Shown one piece after another: positions 17,280 to 25,289 of a stretch of DNA of 64,000 nt. Made by a program: the position numbers and the translations under genes. Position 1 is the stretch's first letter. Every line of letters begins with the position of its first letter. Under the pieces are notes generated by a model that was not told the DNA's origin, did no database searches, and worked only from the letters and a program-made list of their open reading frames with translations. The stretch is taken from positions 4,836,001 through 4,900,000 of the forward strand of contig NZ_CP021978.1 of NCBI RefSeq assembly GCF_004803895.1, written 5' to 3'. This DNA comes from Streptomyces hawaiiensis (GTDB lineage: Bacteria > Actinomycetota > Actinomycetes > Streptomycetales > Streptomycetaceae).

Positions 17280-17777
17280 TCAGCCGGCGTCCGACGATGC
17301 GGCGTCGTCGGGGACAACCAGTGAAATCAGGATCGAGATCAAGCGCTCGCGGCTCTGTTCGCTGATGGGCGCGAGGAACCGTTTCGTTACCTTCTCCTCG
17401 ATCGAGTCGAGGCCACCGCGGAGCTGGCGCTCCCCGTACTCGGTCAGCGTCACGGCGTAGCGCCGGCGGTCGTGCTGGTCACGCAGCCTGACGACGTAGC
17501 CCATCCGCTCCAGCTCGTCGACCAGGGTCACCATCGTCGACCGGTCGATGCGCAGGTGCTCACCGATGTACTGCTGCGAGCGGTTGCCGTTGACGTCGAT
17601 GAACCGGAGGATTCCCCAGTTCCGCGCGGTGAGTCCGTACGGAGCGAGCTCCCTCTCGAACTGCGCGGTCAGCAGCTGCCCGGCCTTGTTCAGCAGAAAC
17701 CCGATGGAGTTAGCGAAATTCGGCGGCAGGGTCGGCGATCCGTCCGGATTGATATCCCTTTGGTTAATGTCATCCAT
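17280..17777 (-). CDS. MarR family transcriptional regulator
   Basis: This 165-residue protein is a MarR winged-helix regulator. The recognition region runs through NRSQQYIGEHLRIDRSTMVTLV and the wing through DQHDRRRYAVTLT. It probably represses an efflux or cluster promoter and releases DNA on binding a phenolic ligand, often the pathway product. It sits at the right edge of the cluster and convergent to the antiporter. Related ATCAAATC-containing sites occur in its own upstream region and before the VOC gene, so these are candidate targets. Confidence 0.92.
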   Translation of the reverse strand: MDDINQRDINPDGSPTLPPNFANSIGFLLNKAGQLLTAQFERELAPYGLTARNWGILRFIDVNGNRSQQYIGEHLRIDRSTMVTLVDELERMGYVVRLRDQHDRRRYAVTLTEYGERQLRGGLDSIEEKVTKRFLAPISEQSRERLISILISLVVPDDAASSDAG

Positions 17778-17798
17778 CGTCTGACCTGTCTATGCTCA

Positions 17799-17810
17799 GT
17801 GATTTGATTG
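17799..17810 (-). promoter_or_regulatory. Candidate MarR operator upstream of marR
   Basis: GTGATTTGATTG, read on the minus strand as CAATCAAATCAC, lies 22 bases upstream of the MarR start. It shares ATCAAATC with the site at 17984-17997. Autoregulation is typical for MarR proteins; this assignment rests only on that match. Confidence 0.35.
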
Positions 17811-17971
17811 TGGTCAGCCAAGACAGTCAGGCCACTGTGGCGAGCGTAGCGCTACCTGGCCTGACGATCCAGTCTGCGTACAAGAGTATCGCCGCTGACC
17901 TGCCATTTGAGGGGGCGGGAGGGAGGCGCGGAACCTTGCAGGCGGGTGTGCTTCATCGTCTTTGACCTAGA

Positions 17972-18005
17972 TTGACAAGCCGACTGATCAAATCCACTAT
18001 AGATA
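17972..18005 (+). promoter_or_regulatory. Promoter-like region with imperfect palindrome before the VOC gene
   Basis: TTGACA at 17972-17977 could be a -35 box, with TATAGA at 17998-18003 as a loose -10 at a long spacing. The same bases form an imperfect 20-bp palindrome, TTGA...TCAA, at 17972-17991 with 7 of 10 pairs matching. CTGATCAAATCCAC (17984-17997) resembles sites at 1642 and 17799. MarR control of the VOC gene is inferred. Confidence 0.4.
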
Positions 18006-18174
18006 GTAGAGCTCGGAGACCATCAGTAGTCATGAGGGTATCGTTCGGATGTCGAGCACGGAGGGGGTGTGATGGCGATCGTCCGTCCGGTCACGCTGCC
18101 GCACCGCGGATGTTTTCCGTTCATCGACGCTCCGATCTGCAGCAGTCCGCATCGACACGTATGAGGAGAGCACC

Positions 18175-18513
18175 ATGAGTGGAGACATCGTCTTCTTCGA
18201 CCTGCCCGGCAAGGACGCCGAGGCGACGGCGAAGTTCTGGCAGTCGCTGTTCGGGTGGGAGTTCAAGGAGGGGAACTTCCCGGGTTACTCGATGATTCAC
18301 GGCCCGAGTCCGATGGGCGGCTTCCCGCACGGTGACACGTCGAAGTTCCCGCGCGTCTACTTCGGCGTCGACGACCTGGACGCGGCCACCGAGCGGATCC
18401 GTGAACTCGGCGGCACGGCGGGCGAGACGGTGACCATCCCCTCGGGAAAGTTCGCCAACTGTGTCGATGACCAGGGCGTGGAGTTCAGCATCTTCCAGGC
18501 GGCCGGCGCGTAG
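18175..18513 (+). CDS. VOC (glyoxalase/bleomycin-resistance fold) protein
   Basis: The 112-residue protein has one VOC domain with an FFDLPGKDAEATAKFWQSLFGWE start and a C-terminal DDQGVEFSIFQ strand. Family members bind metals or sequester small molecules, for example as antibiotic-binding resistance proteins or dioxygenase-like enzymes. A GAGGAGAG site precedes the ATG. Its place beside the marR gene, with a shared candidate operator, suggests a resistance or accessory role in the cluster, but it could equally be an unrelated stress protein. Confidence 0.8.
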   Translation: MSGDIVFFDLPGKDAEATAKFWQSLFGWEFKEGNFPGYSMIHGPSPMGGFPHGDTSKFPRVYFGVDDLDAATERIRELGGTAGETVTIPSGKFANCVDDQGVEFSIFQAAGA

Positions 18514-18644
18514 GGCTGATCCCGGCCGGAAGCAGGGGCGGGACCGTCGGCGCGGTGGCGACCAGGCCCTCGCGGACGGTCCACGGCCCCGCGACGTGCC
18601 CGACCCTGTATCCCGGTGGTGGGAACCGGGCCTCGTATCTCGCT

Positions 18645-18720
18645 CTGCGTAGGTCCCGGGTTCGAATCCAGAAGGCGGCTCTCCTGCGACCCCAAGGTCA
18701 TATTGTCCGTGACCTGGGAT
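18645..18720 (+). other. tRNA 3'-end-like remnant with hairpin; possible attachment site
   Basis: GGTCCCGGGTTCGAATCC at 18652-18669 looks like the T arm of a tRNA, but its stem pairs poorly and no 5' tRNA half is present upstream. It is followed by a hairpin, CCCAAGGTCA (18691-18700) with TGACCTGGG (18710-18718), like the terminators that follow Streptomyces tRNA genes. Such remnants can mark integration sites. The surrounding 18514-18937 holds no gene that I can support. Confidence 0.35.
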
Positions 18721-18937
18721 TTCTGTTGCTCGGGGCCGTGGCGCCGGGACATTGTGGGAGAGGGCGCCTTGCCCCAACAGGTGGAATGACACCAACCTGC
18801 CGGGGACTGCGCAGGAACTCTTTGAACAACGACCCGGGTGCCGCGGTCTCACTCGTCAACTTCTGTGCCTCTCGGGCTCGTAGGGGTAGGACGGTACGTC
18901 TGAGGCGGGTCTACTCGCGCATGCCCGCCAGCTCCAC

Positions 18938-21412
18938 CTAGCGGGTGCGCAGGGCGAACGACGCGGGCAGGGTGGCCGCGAGGACCGCGAGGAGGGCGCT
19001 CGCGGCGATCACCGCGCCCACCGTGGGCCAGGGCACGACGATCGCGGAACGCACGTGGAGCAGGCCGAGGGCGGTGCGGACGCCGAGCAGGTTCACCGCC
19101 GAGACGGCGGCGCCGAGCACCGCGCCGACCACCACGACCATCACCGACTCGACGGCGACCAGGCGCAGCACCTGGGACTTCGTCGCGCCCGTCAGGCGCA
19201 GCGCGGCGAGGTCGCGGATCCGGTCCGTGGTGGCCATGACCAGCGTGTTGGCCAGCGCGATGCCCGTGTAGACCAGGGCGATGGCCAGGATCATCAGCAG
19301 GCCGAGCCGGGTGGACTCGCTGGAGCGCGGGTGGTGCGCGTCGATCCACTGCCCGGCGCCGAGCACCTCGACGCCACTCGCCTCGCCCGCCGCGCGCAGC
19401 CGCCGGTCGACGGCGGCCCGATCGGCGTCGGCGGCGACCTTGATGTCGACGCGGTCGACGCCCGCGCCGGCGGCGTTGCGCGCGGTCAGGTACACGCCGT
19501 TGTTGCCAGTGCCGATCGCGAGGACCGCGGCGATCCTGAGGTTCGCCTTGCGGCCGTCGCCCAGCCAGACGGGCACCCGGTCGCCGACGCGGGTGGTCAG
19601 CCATTCCTCGTTGACGACGATGCTGTCGTCGTCGAGGTCGGTCAGATTTCCCGCCACGACGGGAAGCCGGGACACCTCGGACAGGGCCGTGCCGCTGCCG
19701 ACGGCGCGGGCCCCGGAGCGGACGAGGGCGGTGCCCTCCTCCAGGACGGTCACCCCGGTCGATCGGGACGTGCTGAGCGTGACGCCGGGGACGGCACGGG
19801 CCGCCCGGACGAACCCGGCGGGCAGCGCCCGGCCCGCCTCGCCCGCCGAGACCACGTAGTCGGCCCGCGTCTGGGTGCGGGCCTCGGCGGCCTTGGCCTC
19901 GTTGATGGTGGCGGTCGTGCCCATCAGGGAGCAGGCGAGCGCCACGGTGATGATGACCGGCGCGGCCACGGCCGCCGTCCGGCGCACCCCGGCCGCCGCG
20001 TTCTCCCGCGCCAGCATGCCCACGGCGCCGGGCAGCCGGGCGGGCAGCCAGGTCAGCAGCCGCGTCAGTGGCCGCACCAGAACCGGCGCGAGCAGGGCGA
20101 TCGCCACGATGAGCAGCATCGGCTGGGTGATGTACGTCTTGCGCTTCAGCACGTCGCCGGGGTTGTCCACCAGCGCCGTCACCAGCAGGCCGAGACCCGT
20201 GAGCAGCACGGCGGCGGCCACCAGGAGGCGGCTCCACGGCATCGTGCCGCTGTCGACGGCGGACTCCCGCAGCGCCGCCGTCGGTCCGGTCCGGCCCGCG
20301 CGGTAGGACGCCACGACGACGCCGCACAGGGCCACCGTCAGGCCGGTCCAGAAGGCGACATGGAGCGGCCAGGACTGCTCACCGACGCGGAACCAGGTCG
20401 GGGCGATGCCCTGGCCCGACATCCACGAGGCGAGCCGCGGCGCGGCCCACCGGCCCAGCCGGCACCCCGCGCCCGATGCGAGCAGCCCGATCACCAGGGC
20501 CTCCGCGTAGACCATGCGCCGTACCTGACCGGGTGTCGCGCCCGCCATGCGCAGGAGTCCGAACTCCCGCCTGCGCTGCGCCACCGCGAAGGTGAACGTC
20601 GAGGCGACCACGAACACCGACACGAACGCGGTGATGCCGGCCGCGGTGCCGAGCAGGGCGTTCACGGAGACCAGGGCCTCCTTGTCGCGGTCCGGGTCGG
20701 GGTCGGCGCGCCGCCGGTCGTCGCCGGTGAGGACGGCCATGCCCGAGCCGGTGCCGAGCGCCGCGCGGACGGCGGCCGGGTCGGCGTCCACCGTCACCCG
20801 CTCGATGCGCGGTGACAGGCGCGCGGCCTCGGCGGCGGTGAAGAACACCGCCGACTCGAAGCCGGCCGCCGGTACCGTGCCGACCACGGTGCGGGTGCCG
20901 GCGCCCTCGGGCGTGACGACCTGGATCCGCTCCCCGGCGCGCACCTGCGCGCCGGGCCCGGTCGTGACGACGACCTCGCCGGGCGCCGTGGGGGCGCGTC
21001 CGGAGCTGAGGCGGTACGGCGTGGCCGCGGCGACCGCCCACGAGTGGCCCACGAGCGAGGTGTCCGCACCGACCCGCCGGTCCGCGTCCGGCACCGAGAC
21101 CGGGAACGTACGGTCGACGGCGACAGGGCCCGCCGTGGCCAGCCTGTCCGCCAGCTCCTCCGGCACCGCACGGGGGTTGGTCAGCGTCGACGTCCGCACC
21201 CCGATCGGGGTGTCCGCCTTCAGCTCGTTGGTGCCCTGCACCACGACCCGCGCCTCGGCGAACCGTTCGGTGCCCCGCTCCGGCGCGTCGAACGTCGCCG
21301 CGAGCGCGAGGCCCGTGGTGGCGATGAGGCCGACCCCGAGCGCGAGCGCGACGAACGAACCGACGAACGTGACCCAGCGGGTGCGCATCCCGCGCAGTGC
21401 GAGACTCAGCAC
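18938..21412 (-). CDS. FtsX/MacB-type ABC transporter permease
   Basis: This 824-residue permease begins at GTG 21412, seven bases inside the ATPase stop (GTGCTGA). An N-terminal membrane helix precedes a large extracytoplasmic region, then blocks of helices near the middle and at the C-terminus with two FtsX domains, the second near the end. This is the usual plan of Streptomyces exporters that move peptides, lipids or cell-envelope antibiotics. With the preceding ATPase it forms one exporter. The two-component system 1 kb away shares an upstream motif and may control it. Confidence 0.9.
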   Translation of the reverse strand: MLSLALRGMRTRWVTFVGSFVALALGVGLIATTGLALAATFDAPERGTERFAEARVVVQGTNELKADTPIGVRTSTLTNPRAVPEELADRLATAGPVAVDRTFPVSVPDADRRVGADTSLVGHSWAVAAATPYRLSSGRAPTAPGEVVVTTGPGAQVRAGERIQVVTPEGAGTRTVVGTVPAAGFESAVFFTAAEAARLSPRIERVTVDADPAAVRAALGTGSGMAVLTGDDRRRADPDPDRDKEALVSVNALLGTAAGITAFVSVFVVASTFTFAVAQRRREFGLLRMAGATPGQVRRMVYAEALVIGLLASGAGCRLGRWAAPRLASWMSGQGIAPTWFRVGEQSWPLHVAFWTGLTVALCGVVVASYRAGRTGPTAALRESAVDSGTMPWSRLLVAAAVLLTGLGLLVTALVDNPGDVLKRKTYITQPMLLIVAIALLAPVLVRPLTRLLTWLPARLPGAVGMLARENAAAGVRRTAAVAAPVIITVALACSLMGTTATINEAKAAEARTQTRADYVVSAGEAGRALPAGFVRAARAVPGVTLSTSRSTGVTVLEEGTALVRSGARAVGSGTALSEVSRLPVVAGNLTDLDDDSIVVNEEWLTTRVGDRVPVWLGDGRKANLRIAAVLAIGTGNNGVYLTARNAAGAGVDRVDIKVAADADRAAVDRRLRAAGEASGVEVLGAGQWIDAHHPRSSESTRLGLLMILAIALVYTGIALANTLVMATTDRIRDLAALRLTGATKSQVLRLVAVESVMVVVVGAVLGAAVSAVNLLGVRTALGLLHVRSAIVVPWPTVGAVIAASALLAVLAATLPASFALRTR

Positions 21413-22164
21413 GACGCCACCGCCGAGGCCTTCGACGGGACGGCGCTCAGGGCGGTCATCCGCTGGGCGACCTGCTCCGCCGTCGGCGCGTGCAGCTCGC
21501 CCTGGACCGTGCCGTCGGCGAGGAAGAGCACCTGGTCCGCGTAGGAGGCGGCGACCGGGTCGTGCGTCACCATGATCACCGTCTGGCCGCGGTCGACCAT
21601 CGCCCGCAGCAGCGTCAGCACCTCGCGGCTCGTGGTGGAGTCCAGGGCGCCCGTCGGCTCGTCGCCGAACAGCACCTCCGGCTGGGTGACCAGGGCGCGG
21701 GCGAGCGCCACGCGCTGCTGCTGGCCGCCCGACATCTCGCTGGGCCGGTGCCCGGCGCGCTCGCGCAGGCCGACCTTCTCCAGGACGTTCAGGACCTCGG
21801 ACCGCCTGGGACGGCGGCCCGCGAGCCGCAGCGGCAGCCCGACGTTCTGCTCGGCGGTCAGCGCGGGCAGCAGGTTGAAGGCCTGGAAGACGAACCCGAT
21901 GCGCCGCCGGCGCAGCAGCGTCAGCTTCTTCTCGCTCAGCCGGGTCAGATCGGTCTCTCCGAGGAAGACCTGGCCCCCGGTCGGCCGGTCGAGCCCCGCC
22001 GTGCACTGCAACAGGGTCGACTTGCCGGAGCCCGAGGGGCCCATGACGGCGGTGAAGGTACCCCGCGGGATGTCGAGGCTGACCTGGTCGAGGGCGGTGA
22101 CCGCGTTGTCACCCGTCCCGTAGGACCGGGTCACGGAGCGGAGCCGGACGGCTGCTTGATTCAT
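21406..22164 (-). CDS. ABC transporter ATP-binding protein (LolD/MacB class)
   Basis: This 252-residue ATPase carries Walker A GPSGSGKST, the LSGGQ-type signature MSGGQQQRVALARAL and Walker B VLFGDEPTGALD, the last characteristic of the MacB/LolD class. I prefer ATG 22164 to GTG 22173 because the conserved family start is close to MNQAAVRLRSV. It is co-transcribed and overlapping with the FtsX permease. An 8-bp-arm palindrome at 22222-22241 lies about 58 bases upstream. Confidence 0.93.
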   Translation of the reverse strand: MNQAAVRLRSVTRSYGTGDNAVTALDQVSLDIPRGTFTAVMGPSGSGKSTLLQCTAGLDRPTGGQVFLGETDLTRLSEKKLTLLRRRRIGFVFQAFNLLPALTAEQNVGLPLRLAGRRPRRSEVLNVLEKVGLRERAGHRPSEMSGGQQQRVALARALVTQPEVLFGDEPTGALDSTTSREVLTLLRAMVDRGQTVIMVTHDPVAASYADQVLFLADGTVQGELHAPTAEQVAQRMTALSAVPSKASAVASC

Positions 22165-22221
22165 GGTGTCCACTCAATCGGGCCCGCTCGACGGTGACAT
22201 CGCAGCGGGACGGAATCTTGG

Positions 22222-22241
22222 GGGTGGAGGTAGCTCCACCC
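22222..22241 (-). promoter_or_regulatory. Palindrome upstream of the ABC exporter
   Basis: GGGTGGAG (22222-22229) and CTCCACCC (22234-22241) form a perfect inverted repeat with four bases between. The core GGTGGAGGTAGC (22223-22234) recurs with one change as GGTGGAGCTAGC at 23257-23268, before the histidine kinase gene. It is a candidate site for the neighbouring response regulator. The rest of 22242-22498 holds no gene that I can support. Confidence 0.5.
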
Positions 22242-22498
22242 TCCTGTGCACGTGGCTGCACCCGGCACGGAAAGGGCAGAGCGCACGGCTGCAGGAACCT
22301 GCACCGGCAGCGTCCTGCCCGGGCCGTCCCCGCCGGCGGGCCCGGGCGCGACGGATCATGGTGGGACCGGGGCCCGTCAGGGGCCGTGAAACGACAGGGC
22401 GAGGGTGGACGGGTATGGGCGTCGCAGGAGCAGGGGGCGTTGTGGGGGCGGGTATCAGGAGCCACCTCGTACCGAACGAGGCGGACTCCTGACGTATC

Positions 22499-23131
22499 TC
22501 AACCAGCGGTGGTGAGCCCGGCACTCGCCTGGGCCTTCCTGCCGCTGAGGTACGAGAGCAGCATCGGCAGGGAGCTGGTCAGCAGCACCGCGGCGCCGGC
22601 GCCGGCGAGCACCCCCGAGCCGCCACACTTCTGCCAGGAGCCGCCCGCGATCAGCCCGACCGCCACACAACTGGGCGATCACAGCAGGCTGCTGAGCAGG
22701 GACAGGCCGAGAAAGCGGGCCCAGGGCACGCCGGCGGCGCCGCACATCACCGGCACCAGCGTGCGCAGCACGGCGTTGAACCGGCCGAGCAACACCGCCC
22801 GTGCGCTGTAGGCGCCGACGGTGTGCATCGCCGCGCGGTAGCCGGGCGAGCCGGTCACCCGGGCCGGCAGGTTCGCGGCGAGCCGCGGCCCCCACCGGCG
22901 CCCCACCAGATGACCGACCACATTGCCCGCCAGCGCGCCGAGCACCGCCATCGCGATCGCGGCGGGCAGGGGCAGCGCGCCGTGGTGCGCGAGCACGCCG
23001 CTCGCCATCAAGGCGGTCTGCGAAGGGAGCAGCATGCCGAGCAGAGGGAGCGCGGGCTCCGCCATGGGAAGCAGGAAGACGATCAGCAGCGTCAGCCACG
23101 CGGGCACAGCCGCCAACTGTTCCTGGACCAT
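22499..23131 (-). pseudogene. DedA family membrane protein gene interrupted by a stop codon
   Basis: From ATG 23131, preceded by GGAGGACC, the frame encodes a DedA protein (FLLPMAEPALPLLGMLLPSQTA; GRFNAVLRTLVPVMCGAAG). A TGA at 22679-22681 follows SLL. Beyond it the same frame stays open to 22499 and continues with family-like sequence (VAVGLIAGGSW). Related DedA proteins have a tryptophan near this point, so a single TGG to TGA change is the simplest explanation. Read through, the product would be 210 residues, normal for DedA. It may be a recent pseudogene or a sequencing error. An intact DedA gene lies at 51276-52157. Confidence 0.7.
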
Positions 23132-23256
23132 GTCATTTCGGTCCTCCGCTGTGCCGTCGCCCCGTCGTTCGGAGCCCTTGCAGCAGACCGCGCGGGGGCG
23201 CTCAGGCACATCGCAGCTGGGCCCAGTCCCGGCCGGTAGCCGGCGCCCACCCCGAT

Positions 23257-23299
23257 GGTGGAGCTAGCCGGGTGGTCCGGGCCGGAAAGGTCTCATAAC
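23257..23299 (+). promoter_or_regulatory. Shared 12-mer and possible -10 before the histidine kinase
   Basis: GGTGGAGCTAGC (23257-23268) matches 11 of 12 bases of the palindrome upstream of the ABC exporter. CATAAC at 23294-23299 could be a -10 box, placing the transcript start near ATG 23309 and giving a leaderless message. Both roles are inferred. Confidence 0.4.
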
Positions 23300-23308
23300 G
23301 TGCGGCCC

Positions 23309-24580
23309 ATGCACCCCCCGACGATCTGGACCCGGCTCCACCTGCGCCGCTACGTACGCAGCGGCTGGCCCTGGCGTGCTGCGCTGTACCTGCTCAGCAG
23401 CGTGGTCCTCGGCCTCATCACGCTGCTCACGCTCGTGCTGCTCGCCGTCGCGGGCAGCGTGCTCACTGTGGTCGTCGTCGGCCTTCCGCTGCTGCTCGTC
23501 CTCGTCCTCACCGGGGTGCCGCTGGCCTCGGTCGAGCGCCGCCGGCTGGCTCTGATCGACAGCGAGCCGCTCGCCGATCCGCATCGCGAACCCGACCGCA
23601 CCGGCCTCACCGCATGGCTGCGCACCCGGCTCCAGGAACGCGCCACCTGGCGCGAGCTGGGCTACGCGGTGCTCTTCGGCTTCCTGCTGTGGCCCCTCGA
23701 AGCGCTGGTCGTGGGCTCCGTCCTCCTCGTGTGCGGCGGGCTGCTCGCGGCGCCGGTGATGCTGGCGGTCGACGGCGAGGAGGCGCGGGTCCTCAAGATG
23801 TGGATCGTGGACAGCTGGCCCGGGGCGCTCTCGGCGGCGCTCGCCGGACTGCTGCTGCTGCCCGTCTTCGCCTACCCGCTCGGCGCGATCGCCGCGGGCC
23901 GGGCCGCCCTGACCCGCTTCCTGCTGGCCTCGCCGACCGGCGAACTGAACTCGAAGATCAAGGAGCTGGGCCGCTCCCGGGTCCGTCTCGTGGACGCCTT
24001 CGAGGCGGAGCGGCGCCGCATCGAGCGCGATCTGCACGACGGGGCGCAGCAGCGGCTCGTCGCCCTGTCCATGACGCTCGGCCTGGCCCGCCTCGACGCG
24101 TCGGACGGGCCGCTCGGCCCGCTGCTCGCCAAGGCGCAGGACGAGGCGGCCACCGCCCTCGTCGAGATCAGGGAGCTGATCCGCGGCATCCACCCCCCGG
24201 TCCTCACCGACCGGGGCCTGGTGGCGGCCGTGGAGGATCTCGCGGACCGCTCGACGATCCCCGTCGACGTGGACCTCGACCTGCCGGTCAGGCCGCCGGA
24301 GGCGATCGAGACGGCCGTGTACTTCGCGGTCAGCGAGGCCCTCGCCAACGTCGCCAAGCACAGCGGCGCCAGCAGAGCCGTGGTGCGGGGCGGCCTGAAC
24401 GGGGGGCAGCTCGCAGTGGAGGTCGAGGACGACGGTCACGGGGGCGCGGACACCGGGCGGGGGACGGGCCTGCAGGGCGTCGCCGACCGCGTCTCGGTCC
24501 TCGACGGCCGCCTGCGAGTGTCCAGTCCGCCCGGCGGGCCCACCGTGTTCCGCCTGCTGGTACCCTGCTCAACCGCCTGA
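23309..24580 (+). CDS. Sensor histidine kinase with 4-helix membrane sensor domain
   Basis: The product has 423 residues from ATG 23309; GTG 23300, nine bases after GGAAAGG, is an alternative. Four hydrophobic segments in residues about 20-200 resemble the PF13796 sensor domain. A HisKA_3 dimerisation helix follows, with the phospho-accepting His243 in RDLHDGAQQR, and a HATPase_c domain ends the protein (VAKHSG; DDGHGG; GTGLQGVADRV). It belongs to the NarL-partner kinase class that senses envelope stress. Its response regulator gene follows 25 bases later. Confidence 0.92.
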   Translation: MHPPTIWTRLHLRRYVRSGWPWRAALYLLSSVVLGLITLLTLVLLAVAGSVLTVVVVGLPLLLVLVLTGVPLASVERRRLALIDSEPLADPHREPDRTGLTAWLRTRLQERATWRELGYAVLFGFLLWPLEALVVGSVLLVCGGLLAAPVMLAVDGEEARVLKMWIVDSWPGALSAALAGLLLLPVFAYPLGAIAAGRAALTRFLLASPTGELNSKIKELGRSRVRLVDAFEAERRRIERDLHDGAQQRLVALSMTLGLARLDASDGPLGPLLAKAQDEAATALVEIRELIRGIHPPVLTDRGLVAAVEDLADRSTIPVDVDLDLPVRPPEAIETAVYFAVSEALANVAKHSGASRAVVRGGLNGGQLAVEVEDDGHGGADTGRGTGLQGVADRVSVLDGRLRVSSPPGGPTVFRLLVPCSTA

Positions 24581-24605
24581 TCCGGACCGCATGATTGAGG
24601 AACTG

Positions 24606-25271
24606 ATGCTGCGCATCGTGCTGGCCGAGGACAGTGTCCTGCTCCGCGAAGGACTCGTCGGCCTCATGGAGCGCTTCGGGCACCAGGTGGTCGCCGCGGT
24701 GGGTGACGCGGACGAGCTCACCGAGGCGGTCGCCGCGCACGAACCCGACATCGTGGTGACCGACGTACGGATGCCGCCCGGCTTCTCCGACGAGGGCCTG
24801 CGTGCCGCCATCGCCCTGCGCCGCCGCCGGCCCGGACTGCCGATCCTGGTCCTCAGCCAGTACATCCAGCGGTCCTACGCCGAGGACCTGCTCGACTCCT
24901 CCGACGGCACCGGGGTGGGCTATCTCCTCAAGGAACGGATCGGCCACGTCGAGGAGTTCATCGACGCGGTGCACCGGGTCGCTGAGGGCGGCACCGTCGT
25001 CGACCCCGAGGTGGTGCGCCAGCTGATCAGGCACCGGCGCGACCCGCTGGCCCGGCTCACCACGCGGGAGCAGGAGGTGCTCGCGCTGATGGCGGAGGGC
25101 AAGTCCAACGCGTCGATCGCCGCGGCCATGGTGGTGAGCGAGGGCACCGTCAGCAAGCACTTCGGCTCCATCCTCACCAAGCTCGACCTCTCCCTCGACG
25201 ACACGACCAACCGCCGGGTCCTCGCGGTCCTCGCGTACCTGCGCGGCCGACCCGGAGTGGAGACCGCCTAG
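24606..25271 (+). CDS. NarL/LuxR-family response regulator
   Basis: This 221-residue regulator has a receiver domain with phospho-accepting Asp53 (VTDVRMPP) and a C-terminal LuxR-type HTH (LTTREQEVLALMAEGKSNASIA). ATG 24606 is preferred to ATG 24591 because GAGGAA sits just ahead of it. It is the partner of the upstream kinase. The GGTGGAG-containing element found both here and before the FtsX exporter makes that transporter its most likely target. Confidence 0.92.
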   Translation: MLRIVLAEDSVLLREGLVGLMERFGHQVVAAVGDADELTEAVAAHEPDIVVTDVRMPPGFSDEGLRAAIALRRRRPGLPILVLSQYIQRSYAEDLLDSSDGTGVGYLLKERIGHVEEFIDAVHRVAEGGTVVDPEVVRQLIRHRRDPLARLTTREQEVLALMAEGKSNASIAAAMVVSEGTVSKHFGSILTKLDLSLDDTTNRRVLAVLAYLRGRPGVETA

Positions 25272-25289
25272 GCAGCCGGGGCCCCGTAG

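Noticed and set aside
18645..18680. Functional tRNA gene
   Set aside because: Only a T-arm-like segment is present. Its stem does not pair well, and no anticodon or D arm can be built upstream.
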